Positions 23,499 to 31,385 of a DNA stretch of 64,000 nucleotides are shown here, piece by piece. The position numbers were made by a program, and so were the translations under genes. Positions within the stretch are counted from its first letter, which is position 1. Every line of letters starts with the position of its first letter. The notes under the pieces were generated by a model. That model saw only the letters and a program-made list of their open reading frames with translations. It did no database searches and was not told where the DNA came from. This stretch comes from Thioalkalivibrio sp. AKL19 (lineage in GTDB: Bacteria; Pseudomonadota; Gammaproteobacteria; Ectothiorhodospirales; Ectothiorhodospiraceae): the NCBI RefSeq assembly GCF_000420165.1, contig NZ_ATUK01000014.1, forward strand, positions 206,001-270,000, given 5' to 3'.

Positions 23499-26405
23499 TT
23501 ACTTGTCTTCGTCCAGCGAACCGCGGGTCAGCACGTCGCGGATGGAGCGATTCAGGTGCACCGGCTTGTGCGCCGCGTAGCGCAGCTGGTCCGGGGCCTC
23601 GGACATACCGGGGGCCGGCTTGATCGTGTCGAACTCGGGCCAGGTGTTGGCCTCGTCCGGATCCGCCGGCGTGATCTTGACCTTCAGGTCGTACCACGCG
23701 GCCTGACCGGTCACCGGGTCGGAATTGGTGATGTTGTCCACCGGATCACCCTTTTTCGGCAGCAGCTCGCTGATCAGGTGGTTCATCAGGAAGCCCTTGT
23801 TGGACTCGTTGGCGTCCGGCTTCAGACCCCAGGCGCCCTTCTGCTTGCCGATGGCGTTCCAGGTCCAGACAGTGCTGGGCTCGCAGCCCTCGATCAGCTT
23901 GACCTGCACGCGGATCTTGCCGTTGTGCGACTCCAGCCAGACCCAGGACATGTCCTCGATACCCATGGACTGCGCCTTGCCGCGGTTCATGTACAGGTAG
24001 TTCTGGGCGCAGATCTGGCGCAGCCAGGCGTTCTGCGAATCCCAGGAGTGGTACATGAACATCGGGCGCTGGTTGACCGCGTAGAACGGGTACTCGTCCT
24101 CGTCGATACGGGTCTGCTCCAGCGGCTTGTGCCAGATCGGCAACGGATCGAAGAACTGCGTCAGGCGATCCTTGTGCTCCTGCTTGGTCGGCTGCGGGCC
24201 GTCATACAGCCCCTGGCCGGCCAGCTTGAAGCGCTGCTGGGTCTCGGAGTAGAGCTCGATCGTGATCGGATCGGTCTTGCCCACCCAGCCGGCGTGCTTG
24301 GCCAGCTCCAGGTAGTCCTTGTTGGCGTAGCGATAGAACTGCTGGCTCGGTGCGAGGTGATGCACGAAGAACCCCTGGTTCTCGATGTACGCCTCCCACT
24401 GCTTCGGGTTCGGCTCGCCGCGCAGATGGGTCGTGCCGTCCTTGCCGCGGTAGCCGGACAGGAAGCCGATACCCGGCTCCTTCTCGTAATTGACGATGAA
24501 GTCCTTGTAGTCCGCGAACTTGCGGCTGCCGTCGTCCTTGGTGAACGCCGGGAACTTCAGACGCCCGGCCAGCTCGACCATGACCTCCTGCCACGGGCGC
24601 ACGTTGCGATCGACCTCGAGGATCGGGTGACGGATGGAGTCCGCCGCCGCGGCCGGTTCGGAGATCGGGCGGTCCAGCATGGAGATGGTGTCGTAGCGCT
24701 CCAGATAAGTGGTGTCCGGGAGCACCAGGTCGGCGAAGTTGACCGTCTCCGAATGGAACGCATCCGAGACCACCAGGAACGGGATCTTGTACTCGCCGTT
24801 CTCGTCCTTGGCCCGCAGCATGTCCATCACCTCGGCGGTATTCATCGAGGAGTTCCAGGACATGTTCGCCATGAAGAAGATCAGCGTGTCGATCGGATAG
24901 GGATCGCCGTTGACCGCGTTGGTCACCACCATGTGCATCAGGCCATGGTTGGAGATCGGCGCATCCCAGGAGAAGGCCTTGTCGATGCGCAGCGGATTGC
25001 CGTCGTCATCGATGACCAGGTCCTCCGGCGCGGTCGGGAAACCGAGCGGCGGGCTCTTCAGCGGGGTGTTCGGCGCGCATTCCTTGGCCGGCTTGATGCC
25101 CGGCGGGACATGCTTCGGGTAAGGCGGCTTGGCCAGGTGGCCACCGGGGCAGTCCACCGAGCCGAGCATGATCTGCAGCAGATGGATCGCGCGGCAGGTC
25201 TGGAAGCCATTGGAGTGCGCGGAGATGCCGCGCATCGCATGCATGGACACCGGACGCCCGAACACCTTGTCGTGCTTGCGGCCCCAGGAGTCGGTCCACT
25301 CGATATCGAGCTCGATGGTCTCCTTGAAGGCGACGTGGGCCATCTCCAGCGCCAGGCGCTCGGTCTGCTTGGCCGGCACACCGGTGACTTCTTCGGTGTT
25401 CTCCGGGGAATACTCATCCGACAGGTAGCGCTCGGCCAGCAGGGTCATCACGGTCTTGACCGGGCGGCCATCCGGGGCGGTGTATTCGCCGAACAGGGCC
25501 GGCTTGATATCCACCTGGCTGCCGTCGACGAAGGCCTCCTGCTCCAGCTCCCACACCAGCGGGTTGCCATCGTCGTCACGCAGGATCAGGCCGTCGCCCT
25601 TCTGGCCCGGGGTCTGCACCACGAGCTGAGTGGCGTTGGTGTAGCGCACCAGGAAGTCCCAGTCGAACTGGTCGTTCTTCAGCAGCACGTGCAGCATCGA
25701 CAGCGCGAACAGGCCGTCGGTACCGGGCTTGATGCCCACCCACTCGTCGGCAATTGCCTGATAACCGGTACGCACCGGGTTGATGGCGACGAACTTGCCG
25801 CCGCTGCGCTTGAGCTTCTCCAGCCCGATCTTGATCGGGTTGGAGGCATGGTCTTCCGCCACGCCCCAGAGCATGTGGTACTTGGTGCGGTCCCAGTCGG
25901 GGTCGCCGAATTCCCAGAAGGCGAAGCCGGTGGTATACAGACCGCCGGTCGCCATGTTCACCGAGCAGAAACCGCCATGGGCCGCCCAGTTGTAGGTACC
26001 GAACTGGGTCGCCCACAGGCCGGTCAGGGCCTGCATCTGGTCACGGCCGGTGAAGAACGCCAGCTTGCGCGGGTCGGTCTCGCGGATCTTCTGCAGGCGC
26101 GTGGACAGGGTGTCCAGGGCCTCGTCCCAGGAGATCGGCTCGAACTCGCCGGCGCCGCGCTCGGTGCCCGGCTTGCGGCGCATCGGCTGATGCAGGCGCG
26201 CGGGGGACTGCTGCTTCATGATCCCGGCGTTACCCTTGGCACAGAGCACACCCTTGTTGATCGGGTGGTGCCGATTGCCCTGGATATAGCGGACCTTGTT
26301 GTTCTGGACGGTAACCTTGATGCCGCAGCGGCAGGCACACATGTAGCAGGTGGTGTACTTGATTTCCTGCTCGCTGTGGTTCTCGAACTCGGGCAACGCG
26401 CTCAT
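23499..26405 (-). CDS. soeA: SoeA-type molybdopterin subunit, cytoplasmic sulfite dehydrogenase, copy 1
   Basis: SoeA belongs to the DMSO reductase superfamily and in purple sulfur bacteria oxidises sulfite to sulfate in the cytoplasm. The 968-residue product binds a 4Fe-4S cluster at C20, C23, C27 and C55 (CYMCACRCG and CAKGN), followed by the molybdopterin domains and the dinucleotide-binding C-terminal domain (NSDPVTGQAAWYDLKV). No twin-arginine signal is present, unlike periplasmic relatives. It heads the operon and is divergent from moaA. The exact substrate cannot be proven from sequence; polysulfide or thiosulfate use is an alternative. Confidence 0.88.
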   Translation of the reverse strand: MSALPEFENHSEQEIKYTTCYMCACRCGIKVTVQNNKVRYIQGNRHHPINKGVLCAKGNAGIMKQQSPARLHQPMRRKPGTERGAGEFEPISWDEALDTLSTRLQKIRETDPRKLAFFTGRDQMQALTGLWATQFGTYNWAAHGGFCSVNMATGGLYTTGFAFWEFGDPDWDRTKYHMLWGVAEDHASNPIKIGLEKLKRSGGKFVAINPVRTGYQAIADEWVGIKPGTDGLFALSMLHVLLKNDQFDWDFLVRYTNATQLVVQTPGQKGDGLILRDDDGNPLVWELEQEAFVDGSQVDIKPALFGEYTAPDGRPVKTVMTLLAERYLSDEYSPENTEEVTGVPAKQTERLALEMAHVAFKETIELDIEWTDSWGRKHDKVFGRPVSMHAMRGISAHSNGFQTCRAIHLLQIMLGSVDCPGGHLAKPPYPKHVPPGIKPAKECAPNTPLKSPPLGFPTAPEDLVIDDDGNPLRIDKAFSWDAPISNHGLMHMVVTNAVNGDPYPIDTLIFFMANMSWNSSMNTAEVMDMLRAKDENGEYKIPFLVVSDAFHSETVNFADLVLPDTTYLERYDTISMLDRPISEPAAAADSIRHPILEVDRNVRPWQEVMVELAGRLKFPAFTKDDGSRKFADYKDFIVNYEKEPGIGFLSGYRGKDGTTHLRGEPNPKQWEAYIENQGFFVHHLAPSQQFYRYANKDYLELAKHAGWVGKTDPITIELYSETQQRFKLAGQGLYDGPQPTKQEHKDRLTQFFDPLPIWHKPLEQTRIDEDEYPFYAVNQRPMFMYHSWDSQNAWLRQICAQNYLYMNRGKAQSMGIEDMSWVWLESHNGKIRVQVKLIEGCEPSTVWTWNAIGKQKGAWGLKPDANESNKGFLMNHLISELLPKKGDPVDNITNSDPVTGQAAWYDLKVKITPADPDEANTWPEFDTIKPAPGMSEAPDQLRYAAHKPVHLNRSIRDVLTRGSLDEDK

Positions 26406-26632
26406 TCAGACGACCCCATAGATTACGGTTTGCTTATTCAGGGGCCATATTGGCCATAAACGGGACTTCTGGCCAACGAAAACTTCTTATCTAGAAATAA
26501 GGAAAGATTATCTGCGAGAGATTTTGTTTATTGCCATAGCGAATCTGGGGCATTCTTGTTGCGTTCCCGGGCCAGTGGTCTACGATGTGTATCGTGGAAC
26601 ATATCGCCCTCACCGGCAGGAAGGATGACCCC
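26406..26632. other. AT-rich divergent promoter region between soeA copy 1 and moaA
   Basis: This 227-base gap is markedly richer in A and T than its surroundings (about 26430-26560). It contains GGCCATATTGGCC (about 26441-26453), an interrupted palindrome CTTAT-N6-ATAAG at 26486-26501, and repeated GGCCA words. These are candidate regulator sites. No match to a molybdenum-cofactor riboswitch or ModE site was recognised. Confidence 0.4.
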
Positions 26633-27637
26633 ATGGACCAACACCTCAAGGACGAGAACGCCCTGGTCGACACCTTCGGACGCCGCATCGAGTATGTCCG
26701 CCTCTCGGTCACGGACCGCTGCGACCTGCGCTGCTTCTACTGCATGCCCAAGGGGTTCCGCGACTTCGAGGAGCCCGACCACTGGCTCAGCTTCGAGGAG
26801 ATCGAGCGGGTGATGGGCGCCTTCGGCCGCCTCGGCACCCGTCGCGTGCGCCTGACCGGCGGCGAACCGCTGGTGCGCAAGAACCTGCCGGATCTGGCCG
26901 CGCGCCTGAATGCCCTGCCCGGCATCGACGACATCTCGCTGTCCACCAACGCCACACGCATGGCGCGCCACGCGCAGGAACTGAAGGACGCCGGCGTCGG
27001 CCGCATCAATGTCAGCCTCGACTCGCTCAAGCCCGAGGTCTTCAAGGAGATCACCGGCGGCAAGCTGGAGAAGGTGCTGGACGGGCTGATGGCCTCCAAG
27101 GCCGCCGGGCTCGACCCGATCAAGATCAACATGGTCGTGATGGGCGGGATCAACGAGCCGGAGGTCGAGGACATGGTCGACTTCTGCATCGAGCACGGGT
27201 TTACCCTGCGCTTCATCGAGACCATGCCCATGGGCGATACCGGCCGCGAGGCGAAAGAGGGGCATTACGTGAACCTGCAGGACGTGCGCGCCCGCCTGGA
27301 ACCGCGCTACAACCTGGTGCCCGGCGTGATGCCCGGCGGCGGCCCGGCGCGCTACATGCAGATCCCGGATACCGACGTGCGCATCGGCTTCATCACCCCG
27401 ATCTCGCAGCACTTCTGCGATACCTGCAACCGTGTGCGCCTGTCGGTGGACGGCACGATCTACACCTGCCTGGGCAACGACCACAGCCTGAACCTGCGCC
27501 CCTACCTGCGCGAGGGCTGCACCGATTCCGAGCTGGAGGACCTGGTGGTCCAGGCCATCAACCTGAAGCCGGAACGCCACGAATTCTCCGAGCGCCCGGA
27601 GAAGGTGATGCGGTTCATGTCCATGACCGGGGGCTGA
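26633..27637 (+). CDS. moaA: GTP 3',8-cyclase MoaA
   Basis: MoaA is the radical-SAM enzyme that begins molybdopterin synthesis by rearranging GTP. The 334-residue product from the ATG at 26633 has the SAM cluster motif CDLRCFYC, the TGGEPLVRKNL motif, a second cluster motif CDTCNRVRLSVDGTIYTC and the C-terminal Gly-Gly essential for activity. AGGAAGG lies 8 bases upstream, so the longer start at 26585 is rejected. Placement next to soeA fits supply of cofactor to the molybdoenzyme. Confidence 0.96.
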   Translation: MDQHLKDENALVDTFGRRIEYVRLSVTDRCDLRCFYCMPKGFRDFEEPDHWLSFEEIERVMGAFGRLGTRRVRLTGGEPLVRKNLPDLAARLNALPGIDDISLSTNATRMARHAQELKDAGVGRINVSLDSLKPEVFKEITGGKLEKVLDGLMASKAAGLDPIKINMVVMGGINEPEVEDMVDFCIEHGFTLRFIETMPMGDTGREAKEGHYVNLQDVRARLEPRYNLVPGVMPGGGPARYMQIPDTDVRIGFITPISQHFCDTCNRVRLSVDGTIYTCLGNDHSLNLRPYLREGCTDSELEDLVVQAINLKPERHEFSERPEKVMRFMSMTGG

Positions 27638-27650
27638 GGCCCGGCGTACC

Positions 27651-27771
27651 CGTCATCGCGAGGCGCGAAGCGCCGTGGCGATCTCCAGCGCCGCCCCGCC
27701 ACTCGCCGGAAGCCAGGCCCGGTGCGGCGTCTGGAGATGGCCACGGCCCCTGCGGGGGCTCGCCATAACGG
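27651..27771. repeat. Dispersed palindromic repeat (CGTCATCGCGAGG family)
   Basis: The unit opens CGTCATCGCGAGG and contains inverted arms GCCGTGGCGATCTCCAG (27672-27688) and CTGGAGATGGCCACGGC (27731-27747), differing by one base. A relative lies at 30301-30472. It is non-coding. Confidence 0.7.
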
Positions 27772-27804
27772 TGCCCTGAAAAACACCCCGGCGCGGCCCC
27801 GCCC

Positions 27805-27876
27805 CCGTAGGAGGCCAGCCTCTGGCCGATGGGGCGTGGATCAAGCCCTATCGCTCAGAGGGCTGAGCTCCTACGG
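27805..27876. repeat. REPIN: two inverted REP elements
   Basis: Two copies of a GTAGGAG-type REP face each other: CCGTAGGAGGCCAGCCTCTG at the left and, on the other strand, CCGTAGGAGCTCAGCCCTCT at the right. Each has its own short inner palindrome (GCCAG/CTGGC and GCTCAG/CTGAGC). Such pairs are usually mobilised by RAYT (TnpA-REP) proteins; none is present in the window. Confidence 0.75.
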
Positions 27877-27918
27877 TCCGGGGCACCGACGCTGCAAGAG
27901 CATTCCGCAGGAACGAGA

Positions 27919-27941
27919 AAGGCCCGCTGAAAGCGGGCCTT
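27919..27941 (-). terminator. Terminator of the universal stress protein gene
   Basis: A 10-bp perfect stem (AAGGCCCGCT, 3-base loop) followed on the minus strand by TTTCTCGTT. It begins 28 bases past the gene's stop. Confidence 0.75.
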
Positions 27942-27968
27942 CTGCGTGTCGGGGAACGGCGAGCCAGC

Positions 27969-28457
27969 TCAGTCGACGGCGCCTTCCGGCGGCAGCTTTT
28001 CCTTCATCGAGTCGGACAACGGCACGTCGTGCACCACCAGCACCGGCAGGCGTGCATTGCGCACCAGCCACTCGGTCGCCGAGCCGGAGAGCATGTTGGC
28101 GATCTGACTACGCCCGCGGGTCCCCATCACGATCATGTCCGCGCCCCACTCCTCGGCGTGGCGCGAGATTTCTTCCGGGGCACTGCCCACGGCGATCGCG
28201 ACGTCGTCGTCTGCCTCCGCCCACTCCTGCAACTGCGCACGCACCTTCTCTTCCGCCGAGTTGCGCATTTCCTTCGCGTTCAGCGGCGACGAGCCCGCAC
28301 CACTGAACGCACCGGCGGAGCTGGGACCGGCCACTTCCGACGGCTTCATCACGTAGAGCAACCGCTTCTTCGCCCCCGGGCAGTGCTGGCGGGCAACCGC
28401 CAGGGCCGCCGCCGAGGCGGGCGAGAAGTCGATGGCGATGATGACGCGCTGCAGCAT
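27969..28457 (-). CDS. Universal stress protein (UspA family)
   Basis: The 162-residue protein has the Usp fold markers: VIIAIDFSPASAAAL at the N-terminus and the ATP-binding signature GTRGRSQIANMLSGSATEWL (G-x2-G-x9-G-S/T pattern) near the C-terminus, then LPVLVVHDV. It therefore probably binds ATP. A Ser/Gly-rich insertion lies near 44-60, and the tail after VHDV is longer than usual. It is divergent from the SulP gene with 310 bases between, which hints at a joint response but proves nothing. Confidence 0.9.
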   Translation of the reverse strand: MLQRVIIAIDFSPASAAALAVARQHCPGAKKRLLYVMKPSEVAGPSSAGAFSGAGSSPLNAKEMRNSAEEKVRAQLQEWAEADDDVAIAVGSAPEEISRHAEEWGADMIVMGTRGRSQIANMLSGSATEWLVRNARLPVLVVHDVPLSDSMKEKLPPEGAVD

Positions 28458-28518
28458 GGGGATCCCCTTTTTGATCGCATGAAAGCGGCCCGGCGTGCGG
28501 GCTCGCGGGCATGAAAAC

Positions 28519-28547
28519 TTCAGAAACGACTAATGGAGTGGTATAAT
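28519..28547 (+). promoter_or_regulatory. Sigma-70 promoter of the SulP transporter gene
   Basis: TTCAGA (28519-28524), 17 bases, then a consensus TATAAT (28542-28547). Transcription would begin near 28554, about 214 bases before the sulP start. Confidence 0.75.
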
Positions 28548-28553
28548 TTCGCG

Positions 28554-28767
28554 CCTTTCCAGAGCGGTTCTCAGTCTGTACTGGCCACGAACCGCTTGCA
28601 ACCGCGCCATCCACTGGTGGCAACCGGGCCCGGCTACTTCACCGGGGAAGCGCCGATCCACCCACTCGTGTTGATCCGTGCCTCCCAAAGTCTCTGGTAC
28701 CTGTTCGTTCACCCGTTGATCCCGACCCGGGTCGGCTTCGGCGCGCATCGGTATTGGGGAACGCAAC
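28554..28767 (+). other. Long 5' leader of the SulP gene
   Basis: About 214 bases separate the inferred start of transcription from the GTG. The leader holds short inverted segments such as GTTGATCC-type repeats and GCAACC...GGTTGC-like pairs. An open frame overlaps it from 28533 but shows no recognisable protein. It could contain a regulatory RNA; no known riboswitch was recognised. Confidence 0.35.
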
Positions 28768-30273
28768 GTGCAGCAGACCATACAAGACTTCCTGTCCCGC
28801 CAGCGCAAGGTCTGGTTCTTCAATGTCCGCGGCGACCTGATCGCCGGGATCGTGGTCGCACTGGCCCTGATCCCCGAGGCGATCGCCTTCTCCATCATCG
28901 CCGGCGTGGATCCCAGCGTAGGCCTGTACGCCTCGTTCACGATGGCCGTGGTGATCGCCTTCGCCGGCGGGCGCCCCGGAATGATCTCGGCGGCAACCGG
29001 GGCGATGGCCCTGCTCACGGTCACGCTGGTGGCCGAGCACGGGCTGCAGTACCTGCTGGCGGCCACGATCCTGACCGGGCTCATCCAGCTCCTGTTCTCG
29101 TGGGCCAAGCTCGCGCGCTACATGATGTTCATCCCCCGAACGGTGCTGGTCGGCTTCGTCAACGCGCTGGCGATCCTGATCTTTCTCTCCCAGGTGCCGT
29201 ACCTGGTCGATGGCGACACCACCATGTGGGCGCTGGTCGCGACCGGCCTGATCATCCTCTACGGCCTGCCGATGATCCCGGGCTACCCGAAGCTCCTGCC
29301 GCCACCGCTGGTCGCGATCATCGCGCTAACCGCCGTCGTTTACTACATGGGCATGCCCACGCTGGAAGTCGGCGACATGGGCGACCTGCCCTCCGGCCTG
29401 CCGGTGTTCCTGTTCCCCGACATCCCGTGGAACCTGGAGACCCTGCAGATCATCTTCCCGACCGCGTTCGCGCTGGCGATCGTTGGTCTGCTGGAGTCGC
29501 TGCTGACGGCCTCGATCCTCGATGACCTGACCGACACCCCCTCCGGCAAGAATCGCGAGGCCCAGGGCCAGGGCATCGCCAACATCGTCACCGGCTTCTT
29601 CGGCGGCATGGCCGGCTGCGCGATGATTGGCCAGTCGGTCATCAACATCAAGTCCGGAGGGCTCGGCCGTTTGTCCACGCTGGCGGCCGGCCTCTTCCTC
29701 CTGCTGTTCATCGTGTTCCTGGGCGATCTGGTGTCGATCATCCCGATGGCCGCGCTGGTCGCGGTGATGATCATGGTCTCCATCGCCACCTTCGACTGGG
29801 GCTCGCTGACCACGCTGCACAAGCTGCCGCGCACCGATGCCGTGGTGCTGATCGTGACCGTCGCGGTCACCGTGATCACCCACGACCTGTCGATGGGCGT
29901 GTTCGCCGGCGTGCTGCTCTCGGCGATCTTCTTCGCACGCAAGATGGTCAAGGCCGTCGACGTGAAAAGCGACCTGTCGGAGGACGGCAAGACCCGCATC
30001 TATACCGTTCGCGGCCAGCTCTTCTTCGTCGCCGTGGACAAGTTCATCGACAGCTTCGACTACCGCGAACGCATCCACAACGTCGAGATCGACCTGACGC
30101 GCGCCTCGCTGTGGGACAGCTCGGCGGTGGCCGCGATCGACAAGGTCGTCGGCAAGTTCCGCCGTAACGGCATGGAGGTCGAGGTCAAGGCCCCGCGCGG
30201 CGAGAGTGGTGAACTCCACGACAAGCTTGCCCTGCACGACAAGGGCGCCGACCTGGGGCCGGGCGGGCACTGA
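28768..30273 (+). CDS. SulP family anion transporter with STAS domain
   Basis: The 501-residue protein starts at a GTG with GGGGAA upstream. It has the SLC26/SulP membrane core ([35 protein letters not shown], conserved [14 protein letters not shown]) with about 12-14 helices, then a STAS domain from about residue 405 ([34 protein letters not shown]). Substrates in the family include sulfate, bicarbonate and other anions. In a sulfur-oxidising autotroph, sulfate export or bicarbonate uptake are both reasonable; sequence does not decide. Confidence 0.9.
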   Translation: MQQTIQDFLSRQRKVWFFNVRGDLIAGIVVALALIPEAIAFSIIAGVDPSVGLYASFTMAVVIAFAGGRPGMISAATGAMALLTVTLVAEHGLQYLLAATILTGLIQLLFSWAKLARYMMFIPRTVLVGFVNALAILIFLSQVPYLVDGDTTMWALVATGLIILYGLPMIPGYPKLLPPPLVAIIALTAVVYYMGMPTLEVGDMGDLPSGLPVFLFPDIPWNLETLQIIFPTAFALAIVGLLESLLTASILDDLTDTPSGKNREAQGQGIANIVTGFFGGMAGCAMIGQSVINIKSGGLGRLSTLAAGLFLLLFIVFLGDLVSIIPMAALVAVMIMVSIATFDWGSLTTLHKLPRTDAVVLIVTVAVTVITHDLSMGVFAGVLLSAIFFARKMVKAVDVKSDLSEDGKTRIYTVRGQLFFVAVDKFIDSFDYRERIHNVEIDLTRASLWDSSAVAAIDKVVGKFRRNGMEVEVKAPRGESGELHDKLALHDKGADLGPGGH

Positions 30274-30300
30274 CCCGCGCGCGACTACGTACTCGCACCG

Positions 30301-30472
30301 TCATTGCGAGGCCCCGGAGGGGCCGCGGCAACCTCCATCCGGAACCACCGGCTCCCAATTAGGCGCCAGCTTTCGGAGGTTACTCGCTCCGCTCGCCCTT
30401 CGGGCCGGCCTTCGGCCGTTCAAGGCAGCTTCGCTGCTTTTGTGCCGCGTCGGCTTCGCCTCCTCGCAATGA
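30301..30472. repeat. Dispersed palindromic repeat (TCATTGCGAGG family)
   Basis: Eleven-base ends TCATTGCGAGG and CCTCGCAATGA are exact inverted copies 150 bases apart. Inner GGCAACCTCC/GGAGGTT arms pair as well, with several small hairpins in the centre. It is related to 27651-27771. Together with the flanking bases it fills the gap between sulP and the rhomboid gene. Confidence 0.75.
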
Positions 30473-30541
30473 TGGTGCTGGGGCCGGCGCCCGGGGACTG
30501 GAGAAATTGGACCCAGCTCCAAGGCATGGCAGGCTAGGCGC

Positions 30542-31270
30542 ATGATGAATCTGCGCCGGCCGGCACCCCCGACCGATCCCAGGGCGGAACGCGAGCGCAT
30601 TCGGCGTGCCCTGATCTGGCCCCTGCTCGGCGCCGGCATCCTGATCGCGATCCATGCGCTGCAGGAGCTGACCGGCGGCGACTGGTCACGCCTGGGCATC
30701 CTCCCGCGCGATGCCGTCGGCGCGCTGGGCATCATCACCTCGCCGCTGATCCACGGCTCCTGGGGCCACCTGCTGGCCAATGTCCCGACTCTCTGGGTAC
30801 TGGGCATGCTCACCCTCTACGGTTTTCCCCGTGCCACACGCGTGGCGGTCCCGCTGATCTGGCTGATGGGCGGGCTGGGCGTCTGGCTGTTCGCCCGCGA
30901 GGGGCTGCATATCGGTGCCTCGGGCCTGACCCACGGGCTGATGTTCTTTGCCGTCGTGATCGGCATCCGCCGCCGCGATGCGCTATCCATCGCGCTCGCC
31001 ATCATCATCCTGTTCCTCTACGGCAGCATGCTGTGGGGCGTCTTTCCCAGCACCCCCCGGGTGTCGTTCGAGGCGCATTTGTTCGGAGCGGTGGTCGGCG
31101 CGGTCTGCGGCTGGTTTCTGTACCGCCGCGACCCGTTACCCCGGGCACGGCGGCCCGCCTGGGAGGAGGACGACGACACCGACCCGGAGACCCTGCGCAA
31201 GATCGAACAGGGGCGCCTGGACGAGATCGAGCCCGGGAAGTCGTCGGACGAGCCGTGGCGTCGCGATTAG
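30542..31270 (+). CDS. Rhomboid family intramembrane serine protease
   Basis: The 242-residue protein has six predicted helices and the catalytic residues of rhomboids: HGSWGHLLANV (oxyanion His and Asn), GASGLTHGL with the nucleophile Ser, and EAHLFGAVVGAVCGW with the general-base His. It therefore looks active. The C-terminal 45 residues form an acidic cytoplasmic tail. The ribosome site is weak. Substrate unknown; neighbours give no clue. Confidence 0.92.
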   Translation: MMNLRRPAPPTDPRAERERIRRALIWPLLGAGILIAIHALQELTGGDWSRLGILPRDAVGALGIITSPLIHGSWGHLLANVPTLWVLGMLTLYGFPRATRVAVPLIWLMGGLGVWLFAREGLHIGASGLTHGLMFFAVVIGIRRRDALSIALAIIILFLYGSMLWGVFPSTPRVSFEAHLFGAVVGAVCGWFLYRRDPLPRARRPAWEEDDDTDPETLRKIEQGRLDEIEPGKSSDEPWRRD

Positions 31271-31287
31271 TCGGACACGTGTGTGGA

Positions 31288-31370
31288 TGCGGTTCGTTGC
31301 GCTCAGCGCATCCTGCAATGATGCTTCCGGACCCGCCGATCGCAGGGTGCCGTGAGCGCAGCGAACCGCA
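31288..31370. repeat. Palindromic repeat (GCGGTTCG...CGAACCGC type)
   Basis: Arms TGCGGTTCGTTGCGCTC and GAGCGCAGCGAACCGCA match at 16 of 17 positions when inverted, separated by about 49 bases. It fills the gap between the rhomboid gene and the receptor gene. The core of the nested repeat at 54977-55067 is of the same type. Confidence 0.7.
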
Positions 31371-31385
31371 CCGGTCCCACCCCGC

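Noticed and set aside
26406-26632. Molybdenum-cofactor riboswitch before moaA
   Set aside because: The leader is AT-rich and short, and I saw no matching conserved multi-stem arrangement. A covariance search could settle it.
28533-29525. A 330-codon frame overlapping the SulP leader and gene
   Set aside because: Beyond the leader it is an out-of-frame shadow of sulP with low-complexity residues. The first 70 codons show no ribosome site or recognisable domain.
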